DNA of 5,307 nucleotides from Candidatus Poseidoniaceae archaeon (GTDB lineage Archaea; Thermoplasmatota; Poseidoniia; Poseidoniales; Poseidoniaceae). Each line of letters begins with the position of its first letter. The first letter of the stretch is position 1. Below the pieces are notes generated by a model that did not search any database, was not told the DNA's origin, and saw only the letters and a list, made by a program, of their open reading frames with translations. Shown one piece after another: positions 1-5,307 of this stretch. Both the position numbers and the translations under genes were made by a program. The DNA is taken from contig JASLVI010000108.1 in NCBI GenBank assembly GCA_030741455.1, positions 1-5,307 of the forward strand, given 5' to 3'.

Positions 1-3000
1 CTTCTGCAATCACTGAGACTTCAACACCCTCTTTCTCTAAATCCATTCGAAGCATTTCCGCTAACTCGGTCGAAGCCTCGCGAACCGAAGCAGATTTACC
101 AGCTGCCGAAAAATAGCGTACTTCACTTGTATCAAATTCATTTGACGCAACGCTCTGGCCAGAGACCGATACATACACGCGAGTGAGGGAACCATCGTAT
201 TGCTCGACAACCGAATCGGACGGCATCCAAACCCCTGCTGAAAACAAATACGACGATTGCTCGAGAATTCCACCGATCATGACCTCTCGTCGATGGCTTG
301 GCTGTTGTGCATCGATGATGGTCATATTTTCCCCAACTTTGACGGCGAAGACCCCTACACTCGCTCCGTCGATTGATGATTCGAGGCCAAATGATGCGTC
401 AACAAAAACGACGTCACCGCGTTCATGCATCGCCGCCCACGCTTCTTCTGAAGAATCACCGAGCGATGAATCCCATATGTGCAAAGGAAGACCCCCGTGA
501 TTCGCAAACTGATCATCCACGCCACGTAGAATGTAAGGCGAACGCTCCTCATCCTGATTTTCAATGAACGCTTGCGCCCTATACACACGGCCTATCGCAT
601 CGATTTGTGATGTATCGGTATGCTCCAATTCCCAATCTGAAACAGGACCATCGAGTTGTAGTGGGCGAGTTCTCGCTGCGGAGAGCATCAATTCAAATTC
701 ACCTTCGGATTCTTCCACAAACGTGCTTGAATAATTCTCAAATTGCAATGTATATCCGCTCAGAACGATGACCGAGAAAACTGTGATCGAGAACATCCCC
801 ATCACAACCGCTGTTCGAAGTGGTTTATGCAACGGATAAGAGAGAGCCACAGGAACAACCGGCCCACTGCGGAATTGTGCAAGCCGGAGCAGACTACGTA
901 TCAGAAGTGGTGCAAGGGAGGAGAGAACAAGAACACCAGCGAAAACTTGGACCAATCCAACGATGATGAACGACAACTCATTCGGCGTTAAATCGGAACG
1001 GATAGGGTCAACAAAGGATGGTAAAGCTGTCCAAATAAGGAGCAATAGTCCAGCAAAGCCAATGGTTCGGCGAGGTGCTTCACGGAAGGTTGGTAGCGAA
1101 CCATCTGGTAATCGCTTAGCACGTAGGACGGGGAGAATCCAGAACAAGATTGGGCACATGAACAGGACTACAGAACAACCCAAGACCATCCAAGCTGTAT
1201 GCGCAAAAGTATCGCCCCCGAGCAAAAACAAACCTACGCTAACAACGATCATTACGAGCATACCAATGACAAACAGGTACAACGCCCATGGAACATGCTT
1301 CGGCACCCTTTGGGGAACGCTCTTGAGCGCATGAACAATGACCATTCTTGAAGACCAAAGAGCGGAAGCGAACAGTGTTAACATCGCAATGTGGAATCCC
1401 CAAAACCATCCCGCAAACAAGGAGGATGAGTCCACATAAAACGAGAAAACATCGGCGCCTGCACTTGCAAAGACACTTGAGAATCCAACGCCGATGAACC
1501 AGGCTAAGCCAACACCGAGAAGCGCTCCAATTGCACAGCCAACCAAAGCCGTCAACGCACCTTCAATCATCGCAATGAATCGTAAATCAGAGCGGGTCAT
1601 GCCAAGAGCACGAACGGTTGCATACTCTTTCTGGCGAACATCAATGAGCATTGTCACGATGGTAATCACAAGCAGAATTCCTGCTGCGATTGTGAACGAA
1701 CCAAACACGAGAAACATCGCTGAAAGAACACCTGATGATGCCTCCGCTTGCTCCAATGCATCGAGTTTGACTGCGCGCACTGAGACATGGAGATCTTCAA
1801 CACCCATCAATGCATCAAGATGTTCTTCGAGATGTGTCATTCCTTCACTGGAAATATTGCTCAAAACAAGCATTGAGCGCTCCTGTTCATCGGCCGCTGC
1901 CAACCTTTCAGCATCGGACATATTGATCAAACCGAGGATGACTGGGTCCAACTCCGAAAGAGATGACAACCGTTCATCCTCAACAAACGAACCCGTTATC
2001 GTCAAATTGAGCGAATCATCCGATCCAAAAGCATACTGGAACAATCCCGAGGCAGAGAGTGTGCCATTCGAAACGTTCGCAAGATTCCCAAGACGTTCCC
2101 CAATTCGAATCTCGCCCTCGTCAACCATCAACGTCGAGGCATCTCCATCCAACGCAAAGAACATCTGCGGAAGGGTTCCAAATCCTCCAGCATCCGAAAG
2201 GATGGGTAAACGAATCGATTGGATGGACCCATCATCGGTCAAACGCTGCACGAGGCCGGGAGACTCAATGCACCAGGTATGTGTTGAATTGAAATCGACA
2301 CCTGAAGCAGGACATATGGTGGATGGCGGAGATGGAGAAGAGGGCCAATCCTGTGAATCGATTTCGACAAATGAATCCTGAATCGGATCGATTGAACGCT
2401 TGTAGTATGAAACATCGAGAAGGCCCTCAACGCGCAAATACAGCGAGACATCATCTTGTTGTAATTCCCAATCGATGATCGTCGAAGGTAGGTCGAGAAC
2501 AAGAGGATACTCAAGCGGTTCATTCGTATCGACATCACCAAACCATAGGGCAGGAGCATTGCCACCCTGTATCGCAATCCATCGGTTGGATTCGGATGAA
2601 ACTGCAACGATGTCCTTGTCCTCTAGGAGTTGAATTGTTTCTTCTTGATCCGACGTATTCCCATAGATGAGTCCTTCTCCATACGCAGCAAAGCCATACA
2701 CTCCATCGATTGAAACGTCATTCACGATTTCACCACTTGGGACGCGCCATGCCCAAGATGAATCGTTGGCCTCAAATCCAATTCCAGCCGAGCCCCAGTG
2801 CCAGAGAACGCCTTCTTCAACCAAGACACCATCAATATCGCCGTCAGCCAACGTAAGAAGATCGGAACCGTTGGATTCAAGACCAACCAACGGTACTTGA
2901 AGCACTTCCATTACAGAGGAATTTGGAGCAATATCGGATCGGTTTTCAAGAAGACTTGCAACAATACGAGGCGATAGGCGACCCAATCCATTGGACGATG

Positions 3001-4078
3001 CAATCGTTACTGCATCATTTTCTGAGATGAATTGTAAACCCGATTCTTCTACGCCAATTGAACCATTGAGAACATCAACCAACGTGTCCATGACCTGGTT
3101 CACGGCTGTTCTCGAGTCTGTTGTTCCATCGAGCGAGATTCGAATCGATGTCACATTGGCTTCGGATTGTTGCCATTCCTGCGCTGTTTGAAGGTCAGTA
3201 AACATCGCTGGAGCCGTCGTACCTGCGAGTTGACCTTGACCAGCCATTGCTACGATATGATGGATGGTGAAATTCTCTTCAATGCGCTCCAATCCATTTT
3301 GATTACGGACAAACCAACCAAGTTGAACCGAATCACCAACATCGACATCCAATTCATCAGAAAAGACCTGGTTGACGGCTACAAGAGGGGTGGAGGAGAA
3401 CCTATTGGCTTCCTCTAATTCAAACCACGTGATTCCATCCTTGTTCGATCCGAGTCGTAGATCGTTGTGATGTTCAAGCGCAAACCACGGCACACTCGGT
3501 TTAGAATCGCCTTGTGAAGTGACGACCGATGTTGAAAGAACTCGACCTGCTTGTACGTATTCGATTTCATCGACATTCGCATCTCGTAATTCGTCGACAA
3601 GCGATTGGGGAATTTCCGTGACTTGCCCCAAATTTGGATCAAATCCTGAGATCAAAACGTCCGTATCTCCCCATGCCGCATCGACTTCCTCGCGTACGGT
3701 TGCATCAAGGGAATCGCCCACAATCAAGGACGAACTGATGATGGCTGAACCGATCATCAATCCTGCCATCAATAAAGCAGTCTGACGTTTCTTTCGAACC
3801 AATTGTTGCCATGCAAGTCGAAACGCCACCAACCTGCGTGGGGAGACGATAGCTTGGACGCCGAGTAAACTCAGTATACCAAACATGAGACCTCCAATGA
3901 AAGGAATTGAGCCCGAATAACCGAACCACATGAGGACAAAGTAGGAAAGTAGACCGTCCGCTAAGGGCGTAACAAAAAGAAGTAAACGTGCACCGAGTGA
4001 ACATTCCTTCCTCAACCCATAAACTGCTGCAAGTGCACAAACCGAAAGAATGAGCACGAGAAGCAAGGGAAGCAACAA
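1..4078 (-). CDS. Giant FtsX/MacB-type ABC transporter permease (3' end outside window)
   Basis: Membrane subunit of a type VII (MacB/LolCE/FtsX-like) ABC system, partner of the ATPase immediately upstream. The frame is open for 1,359 codons and leaves the window without a stop. Segments by residue: three hydrophobic helices (about 1-22, 28-52, 57-79); the family's cytoplasmic lead-in LAWQQLVRKKRQTALLMAG (88-106) and first canonical helix; a very large extracytoplasmic region (about 119-784); a helix (784-808) followed by the typical VRQKEYATVRALGMTRSDL; two more helices (about 830-865, 880-905); four linker helices (about 931-953, 962-984, 1004-1020, 1036-1064); then a second FtsX half (LSYPLHKPLRTAVVMGMF, helix about 1092-1112) and a second extracytoplasmic domain running off the edge. 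The last three helices should lie beyond base 1. The start is TTG 4078: an in-frame TGA at 4091-4093 limits extension, a strong Shine-Dalgarno precedes it, and the first in-frame ATG (residue 50) would lose a helix. Family confident; substrate unknown. Confidence 0.9.
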   Translation of the reverse strand, partial: MLLPLLLVLILSVCALAAVYGLRKECSLGARLLLFVTPLADGLLSYFVLMWFGYSGSIPFIGGLMFGILSLLGVQAIVSPRRLVAFRLAWQQLVRKKRQTALLMAGLMIGSAIISSSLIVGDSLDATVREEVDAAWGDTDVLISGFDPNLGQVTEIPQSLVDELRDANVDEIEYVQAGRVLSTSVVTSQGDSKPSVPWFALEHHNDLRLGSNKDGITWFELEEANRFSSTPLVAVNQVFSDELDVDVGDSVQLGWFVRNQNGLERIEENFTIHHIVAMAGQGQLAGTTAPAMFTDLQTAQEWQQSEANVTSIRISLDGTTDSRTAVNQVMDTLVDVLNGSIGVEESGLQFISENDAVTIASSNGLGRLSPRIVASLLENRSDIAPNSSVMEVLQVPLVGLESNGSDLLTLADGDIDGVLVEEGVLWHWGSAGIGFEANDSSWAWRVPSGEIVNDVSIDGVYGFAAYGEGLIYGNTSDQEETIQLLEDKDIVAVSSESNRWIAIQGGNAPALWFGDVDTNEPLEYPLVLDLPSTIIDWELQQDDVSLYLRVEGLLDVSYYKRSIDPIQDSFVEIDSQDWPSSPSPPSTICPASGVDFNSTHTWCIESPGLVQRLTDDGSIQSIRLPILSDAGGFGTLPQMFFALDGDASTLMVDEGEIRIGERLGNLANVSNGTLSASGLFQYAFGSDDSLNLTITGSFVEDERLSSLSELDPVILGLINMSDAERLAAADEQERSMLVLSNISSEGMTHLEEHLDALMGVEDLHVSVRAVKLDALEQAEASSGVLSAMFLVFGSFTIAAGILLVITIVTMLIDVRQKEYATVRALGMTRSDLRFIAMIEGALTALVGCAIGALLGVGLAWFIGVGFSSVFASAGADVFSFYVDSSSLFAGWFWGFHIAMLTLFASALWSSRMVIVHALKSVPQRVPKHVPWALYLFVIGMLVMIVVSVGLFLLGGDTFAHTAWMVLGCSVVLFMCPILFWILPVLRAKRLPDGSLPTFREAPRRTIGFAGLLLLIWTALPSFVDPIRSDLTPNELSFIIVGLVQVFAGVLVLSSLAPLLIRSLLRLAQFRSGPVVPVALSYPLHKPLRTAVVMGMFSITVFSVIVLSGYTLQFENYSSTFVEESEGEFELMLSAARTRPLQLDGPVSDWELEHTDTSQIDAIGRVYRAQAFIENQDEERSPYILRGVDDQFANHGGLPLHIWDSSLGDSSEEAWAAMHERGDVVFVDASFGLESSIDGASVGVFAVKVGENMTIIDAQQPSHRREVMIGGILEQSSYLFSAGVWMPSDSVVEQYDGSLTRVYVSVSGQSVASNEFDTSEVRYFSAAGKSASVREASTELAEMLRMDLEKEGVEVSVIAE
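2129..2872 (-). other. Beta-propeller-like insert inside the permease ectodomain
   Basis: Residues about 403-650 of the permease do not read like MacB_PCD sequence. They contain successive short strand-turn-strand segments of about 35-45 residues with aromatic strands, such as GVLWHWGSAGIGFEAND, SIDGVYGFAAYGEGLIYG, SESNRWIAIQGGNAPALWFG, WELQQDDVSLYLRVEG, STHTWCIESPGLVQRLTDDG and PQMFFALDGDASTLMVDEG. This spacing and the recurrent small-residue/Trp/Tyr pattern suggest four to six blades of a WD40- or PQQ-like propeller. It is flanked by two porter-like modules. The fold call is inference from pattern only; it could be another repeated beta fold. Confidence 0.45.
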
Positions 4079-4080
4079 GA

Positions 4081-4773
4081 CTACTCCTCCTCAGGTGAAT
4101 CCTCAATGAAACGACCATCGGACATTCGCCGAATTGAATCGCACTGTTGTGCAATGGTTGCATCGTGGGTGACGATGAGAAATGTAGTGTTTCCAACTCT
4201 GCACAACGTTCGAAGGAGTTGAATGACCGATGCAGAGGTCTCCGCATCAAGATTCCCCGTTGGTTCATCGCACAAAACAATCGCTGGACGGTGAACCACT
4301 GCACGAGCGATGGCGACCCGTTGTTGTTGCCCCCCTGACAATTCAGCAGGACGGTGTTCCAAACGATCACCCAAACCAACAGCCGTCAATGCCTTTGTAG
4401 CTTCCTTACGGGCATCACTTGCAGACATACCTTGAATGAGCAATGGTAGTTCGACATTTTCCAAAGCCGTCATCACGGGAAGAAGATTGAATTCTTGGAA
4501 AATAAATCCCATGTGCTTTCCTCGAACACGCGTTCGCTCATCGTCGTTGGAGGCGTACAGGTTTTCTCCATTGACCATTACTACGCCGGAATTCGGTTCA
4601 TCGATCCCAGAAAGCACATTCAGCAACGTGGTTTTTCCACATCCAGAAGGACCCATAATTGCCACCATCGCTCCTGATTCAACCGAAAGTGAGACATCTT
4701 GAACAGCTTGAATGACCGATTCACCCGACTCGTACAATTTCCATAACCCTTCAGCATGAAGTGCCAACGCCAT
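4081..4773 (-). CDS. ABC transporter ATP-binding protein, LolD/MacB type
   Basis: Cytoplasmic nucleotide-binding subunit of 230 residues, the usual length for LolD/FtsE/MacB-N ATPases. All catalytic motifs are intact: Walker A GPSGCGKTT (41-49), Q-loop Gln93 in FIFQEFNLLP (the FQxFNLLP form typical of the MacB/LolD group), signature LSGGQQQR (145-152), Walker B IVLCDEP with catalytic Glu170, D-loop GNLD (173-176) and switch His203 in IVTHD. It ends in a Pro-Glu-Glu-Glu tail. The frame is open further upstream to an ATG at 4884, but that version would add 37 residues without family similarity and would overlap the divergent moaD-like start. Met at 4773 (MALALHAEGLWKLY) gives the normal N-terminus and a clean 50-bp divergent spacer. 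The permease begins 2 bp after the stop, so the two are surely one operon. No Shine-Dalgarno precedes the ATG, consistent with a leaderless first gene. Confidence 0.95.
   Translation of the reverse strand: MALALHAEGLWKLYESGESVIQAVQDVSLSVESGAMVAIMGPSGCGKTTLLNVLSGIDEPNSGVVMVNGENLYASNDDERTRVRGKHMGFIFQEFNLLPVMTALENVELPLLIQGMSASDARKEATKALTAVGLGDRLEHRPAELSGGQQQRVAIARAVVHRPAIVLCDEPTGNLDAETSASVIQLLRTLCRVGNTTFLIVTHDATIAQQCDSIRRMSDGRFIEDSPEEE
4084..4092 (-). promoter_or_regulatory. Shine-Dalgarno of the permease, embedded in ATPase Glu codons
   Basis: The minus strand reads GAGGAGGAG here, which both encodes the last three Glu residues of the ATPase and provides a GGAGG core 5-7 nt upstream of TTG 4078. 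It decides the TTG start of the permease and implies translational coupling across the ATPase stop codon at 4081-4083. Confidence 0.7.
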
Positions 4774-4794
4774 GAGAAACCATACGGCTACGTG

Positions 4795-4803
4795 TTGATA
4801 AAC
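4795..4803. promoter_or_regulatory. Putative shared TATA-like element in the divergent spacer
   Basis: The 50-bp spacer (4774-4823) between the divergent ATGs contains ttgataaac on the plus strand, gtttatcaa on the minus strand. The hexamer centre (about 4799.5) is about 24.5 bp from the plus-strand ATG (4824) and 26.5 bp from the minus-strand ATG (4773). This is the archaeal TATA-to-start-site distance if both mRNAs are leaderless. Neither ATG has a Shine-Dalgarno. The minus-strand reading (TTTATC) is closer to an archaeal TATA box than the plus-strand reading. No clear BRE element was seen, so this is a tentative call. Confidence 0.4.
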
Positions 4804-4823
4804 TACCGCATCAACCTCTGTCC

Positions 4824-5066
4824 ATGTCTGAGGGATATGTGCGGGTGCTCGCCTTCGGACCGATTGCTGAAGCAATCGGTTCACGAACTTCGAAAGTGGA
4901 ATGGCGAGAGAATCTCAGCATTGAAGATATTATCATTGAATTGGAGATGGAACATTGGCTTGGTCAAGGACTAGCCGTTGCGCTTAATGGAGAACGATGT
5001 CCCGTAGACGTCCATTGCCAACGGGGTGATGAGGTCGCACTTCTTCCTCCTGTTTCAGGTGGTTGA
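4824..5066 (+). CDS. MoaD/ThiS-family ubiquitin-like sulfur carrier (MoaD or SAMP-like)
   Basis: An 80-residue beta-grasp protein. The N-terminal strand is YVRVLAFGPIAEAIGS (5-20), matching the MoaD VxxLxFxxxxExxG pattern. A helix follows (about 32-46), then the ALNGERCPVD turn (53-62, the family's V-N-G/N turn) and the end GDEVALLPPVSGG (68-80). The C-terminal PPVSGG with terminal diglycine is the hallmark of MoaD and of archaeal SAMP modifiers; ThiS usually lacks the PPV. The terminal Gly is adenylated by a MoeB/UbaA-type E1 and thiocarboxylated for molybdopterin synthesis or tRNA thiolation, or joined to lysines as a modifier. The E1, MoaE and other Moco genes are not in the window, so MoaD and SAMP roles cannot be separated. 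The ATG has no Shine-Dalgarno but has a TATA-like element about 25 bp upstream, consistent with a leaderless message. Confidence 0.9.
   Translation: MSEGYVRVLAFGPIAEAIGSRTSKVEWRENLSIEDIIIELEMEHWLGQGLAVALNGERCPVDVHCQRGDEVALLPPVSGG
4857..4882 (+). other. Strong inverted repeat inside the 5' part of the moaD-like gene
   Basis: ACCGATTGC (4859-4867), loop TGAA, GCAATCGGT (4872-4880): a perfect 9-bp stem with a 4-nt loop. It extends in RNA by one G-U and one G-C pair to 11 bp. It starts 33 nt after the start codon and covers the codons of GPIAEAIGS. It may simply reflect codon choice in a near-palindromic peptide. Confidence 0.6.
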
Positions 5067-5137
5067 ATCAACACAAAGCAACGCTACGGAAGGCAAGTCT
5101 TGAAAGGATGGATGTCTAGGGCTTCATGGGGAACTGC
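5067..5137. other. Short gap between the moaD-like gene and tatA, no clear signal
   Basis: Seventy-one bases with no reading frame of note, no convincing TATA box and no hairpin followed by a T-run. The two genes could be co-transcribed. A short GTTGA/TCAAC palindrome at the moaD-like stop codon has only a one-base centre and cannot form a terminator hairpin. Confidence 0.4.
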
Positions 5138-5307
5138 ATGGCCTTTAGTCCTGGACCACTCGAAATCGTTATCCTTCTCGGAATTTTCTTTATCCTCTTC
5201 GGTGCTGAACGACTCCCCAAAATGGCAAATGCGCTCGGACGCTCGAAGGGCGAATTCCATAAGGGACTCAATGAGGCTACGACTGCTGCAACAATTGCTG
5301 ACCTCGA
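5138..5307 (+). CDS. tatA: TatA-family twin-arginine translocase subunit (3' end outside window)
   Basis: The first 56 codons of a Tat pore subunit, which oligomerises in the membrane with TatC to export folded proteins. The short N-terminus carries Pro-Gly-Pro and a Glu at position 9, then a single membrane helix (about 8-21, LEIVILLGIFFILF). The invariant Phe-Gly hinge (21-22) is followed by AERLPK, and then an amphipathic, basic helix (LGRSKGEFHKGLNEA, 33-47). This is the canonical TatA/TatE order FGxxxLPxxxxxLGxxxxxF. Start choice: ATG 5138 gives a standard N-terminus and has GGGGAA 4 nt upstream. An in-frame ATG at 5126 would add MGNC, and a TAG stands just before that. TatA versus TatB cannot be fully settled on a partial sequence, but archaea generally have only TatA-type proteins. 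It follows the moaD-like gene in the same direction. Confidence 0.88.
   Translation, partial: MAFSPGPLEIVILLGIFFILFGAERLPKMANALGRSKGEFHKGLNEATTAATIADL

Noticed and set aside
1494..2381. A 295-codon open frame on the plus strand
   Set aside because: It lies wholly antisense to the permease, is rich in Ser/Arg/Pro as expected from the complement of its acidic codons, and has no recognisable motif. It is a shadow.
1..4078. Frequent short words such as ATCGAT and GAATCG as a possible repeat family
   Set aside because: They fall in the permease reading frame as Asp, Ile, Ser and Asn codons and follow codon preference; no regular spacing was seen.
3705..4379. A 224-codon minus-strand frame overlapping the ATPase and permease
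   Set aside because: It is out of frame with both genes whose motifs are intact on the same bases, and its translation has no family resemblance.
4774..4884. N-terminal extension of the ABC ATPase to an ATG at 4884
   Set aside because: The added 37 residues are unlike any ABC N-terminus and would overlap the start of the divergent moaD-like gene.
5059..5073. GTTGA/TCAAC palindrome at the moaD-like stop as a terminator
   Set aside because: The centre is a single base, so no hairpin can form, and no T-run follows.

Overview
The window looks archaeal, most likely an uncultivated marine euryarchaeon of the Marine Group II / Poseidoniales kind. This is an inference. It rests on roughly balanced base composition, very acidic extracytoplasmic domains rich in N-x-S/T sequons, first genes that lack a Shine-Dalgarno but have a TATA-like element about 25 bp upstream (leaderless pattern), and the style of the MoaD/SAMP-like and TatA proteins. 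A bacterium is not excluded, because no ribosomal RNA or other phylogenetic marker is present.

The layout is simple. On the minus strand a two-gene operon runs from 4773 to beyond the left edge. It encodes a LolD/MacB-type ABC ATPase (4081-4773), followed after 2 bp by a very large FtsX/MacB-type permease (4078 to beyond base 1; at least 1,359 residues and still open). The permease starts at a TTG behind a Shine-Dalgarno that sits in the Glu-Glu-Glu tail codons of the ATPase. On the plus strand, starting 50 bp away in the opposite direction, are a MoaD/SAMP-type ubiquitin-like protein ending in Gly-Gly (4824-5066) and the 5' part of a TatA-family twin-arginine translocase subunit (5138 to beyond the right edge). 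The 50-bp divergent spacer holds one TATA-like hexamer almost equidistant from both ATGs.

The ATPase and permease should form one membrane complex. Type VII (MacB/LolCDE/FtsEX) ABC systems use ATP hydrolysis in the cytoplasm to move extracytoplasmic domains, for lipoprotein or lipid handling, efflux, or control of cell-surface hydrolases; the substrate here cannot be read from sequence. MoaD supplies sulfur for molybdopterin or acts as a protein modifier, and TatA exports folded proteins, among them molybdoenzymes in many organisms.

The most interesting item is the permease. Its first extracytoplasmic region is about 665 residues, roughly two to three times the usual size. It seems to hold two copies of the MacB-type porter module separated by about 250 residues that read like a beta-propeller. 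It also has a lone cysteine pair and a heavy load of N-glycosylation sequons. Three extra N-terminal membrane helices precede the standard FtsX fold. No mobile elements, CRISPR arrays, tRNAs or rRNAs were seen.
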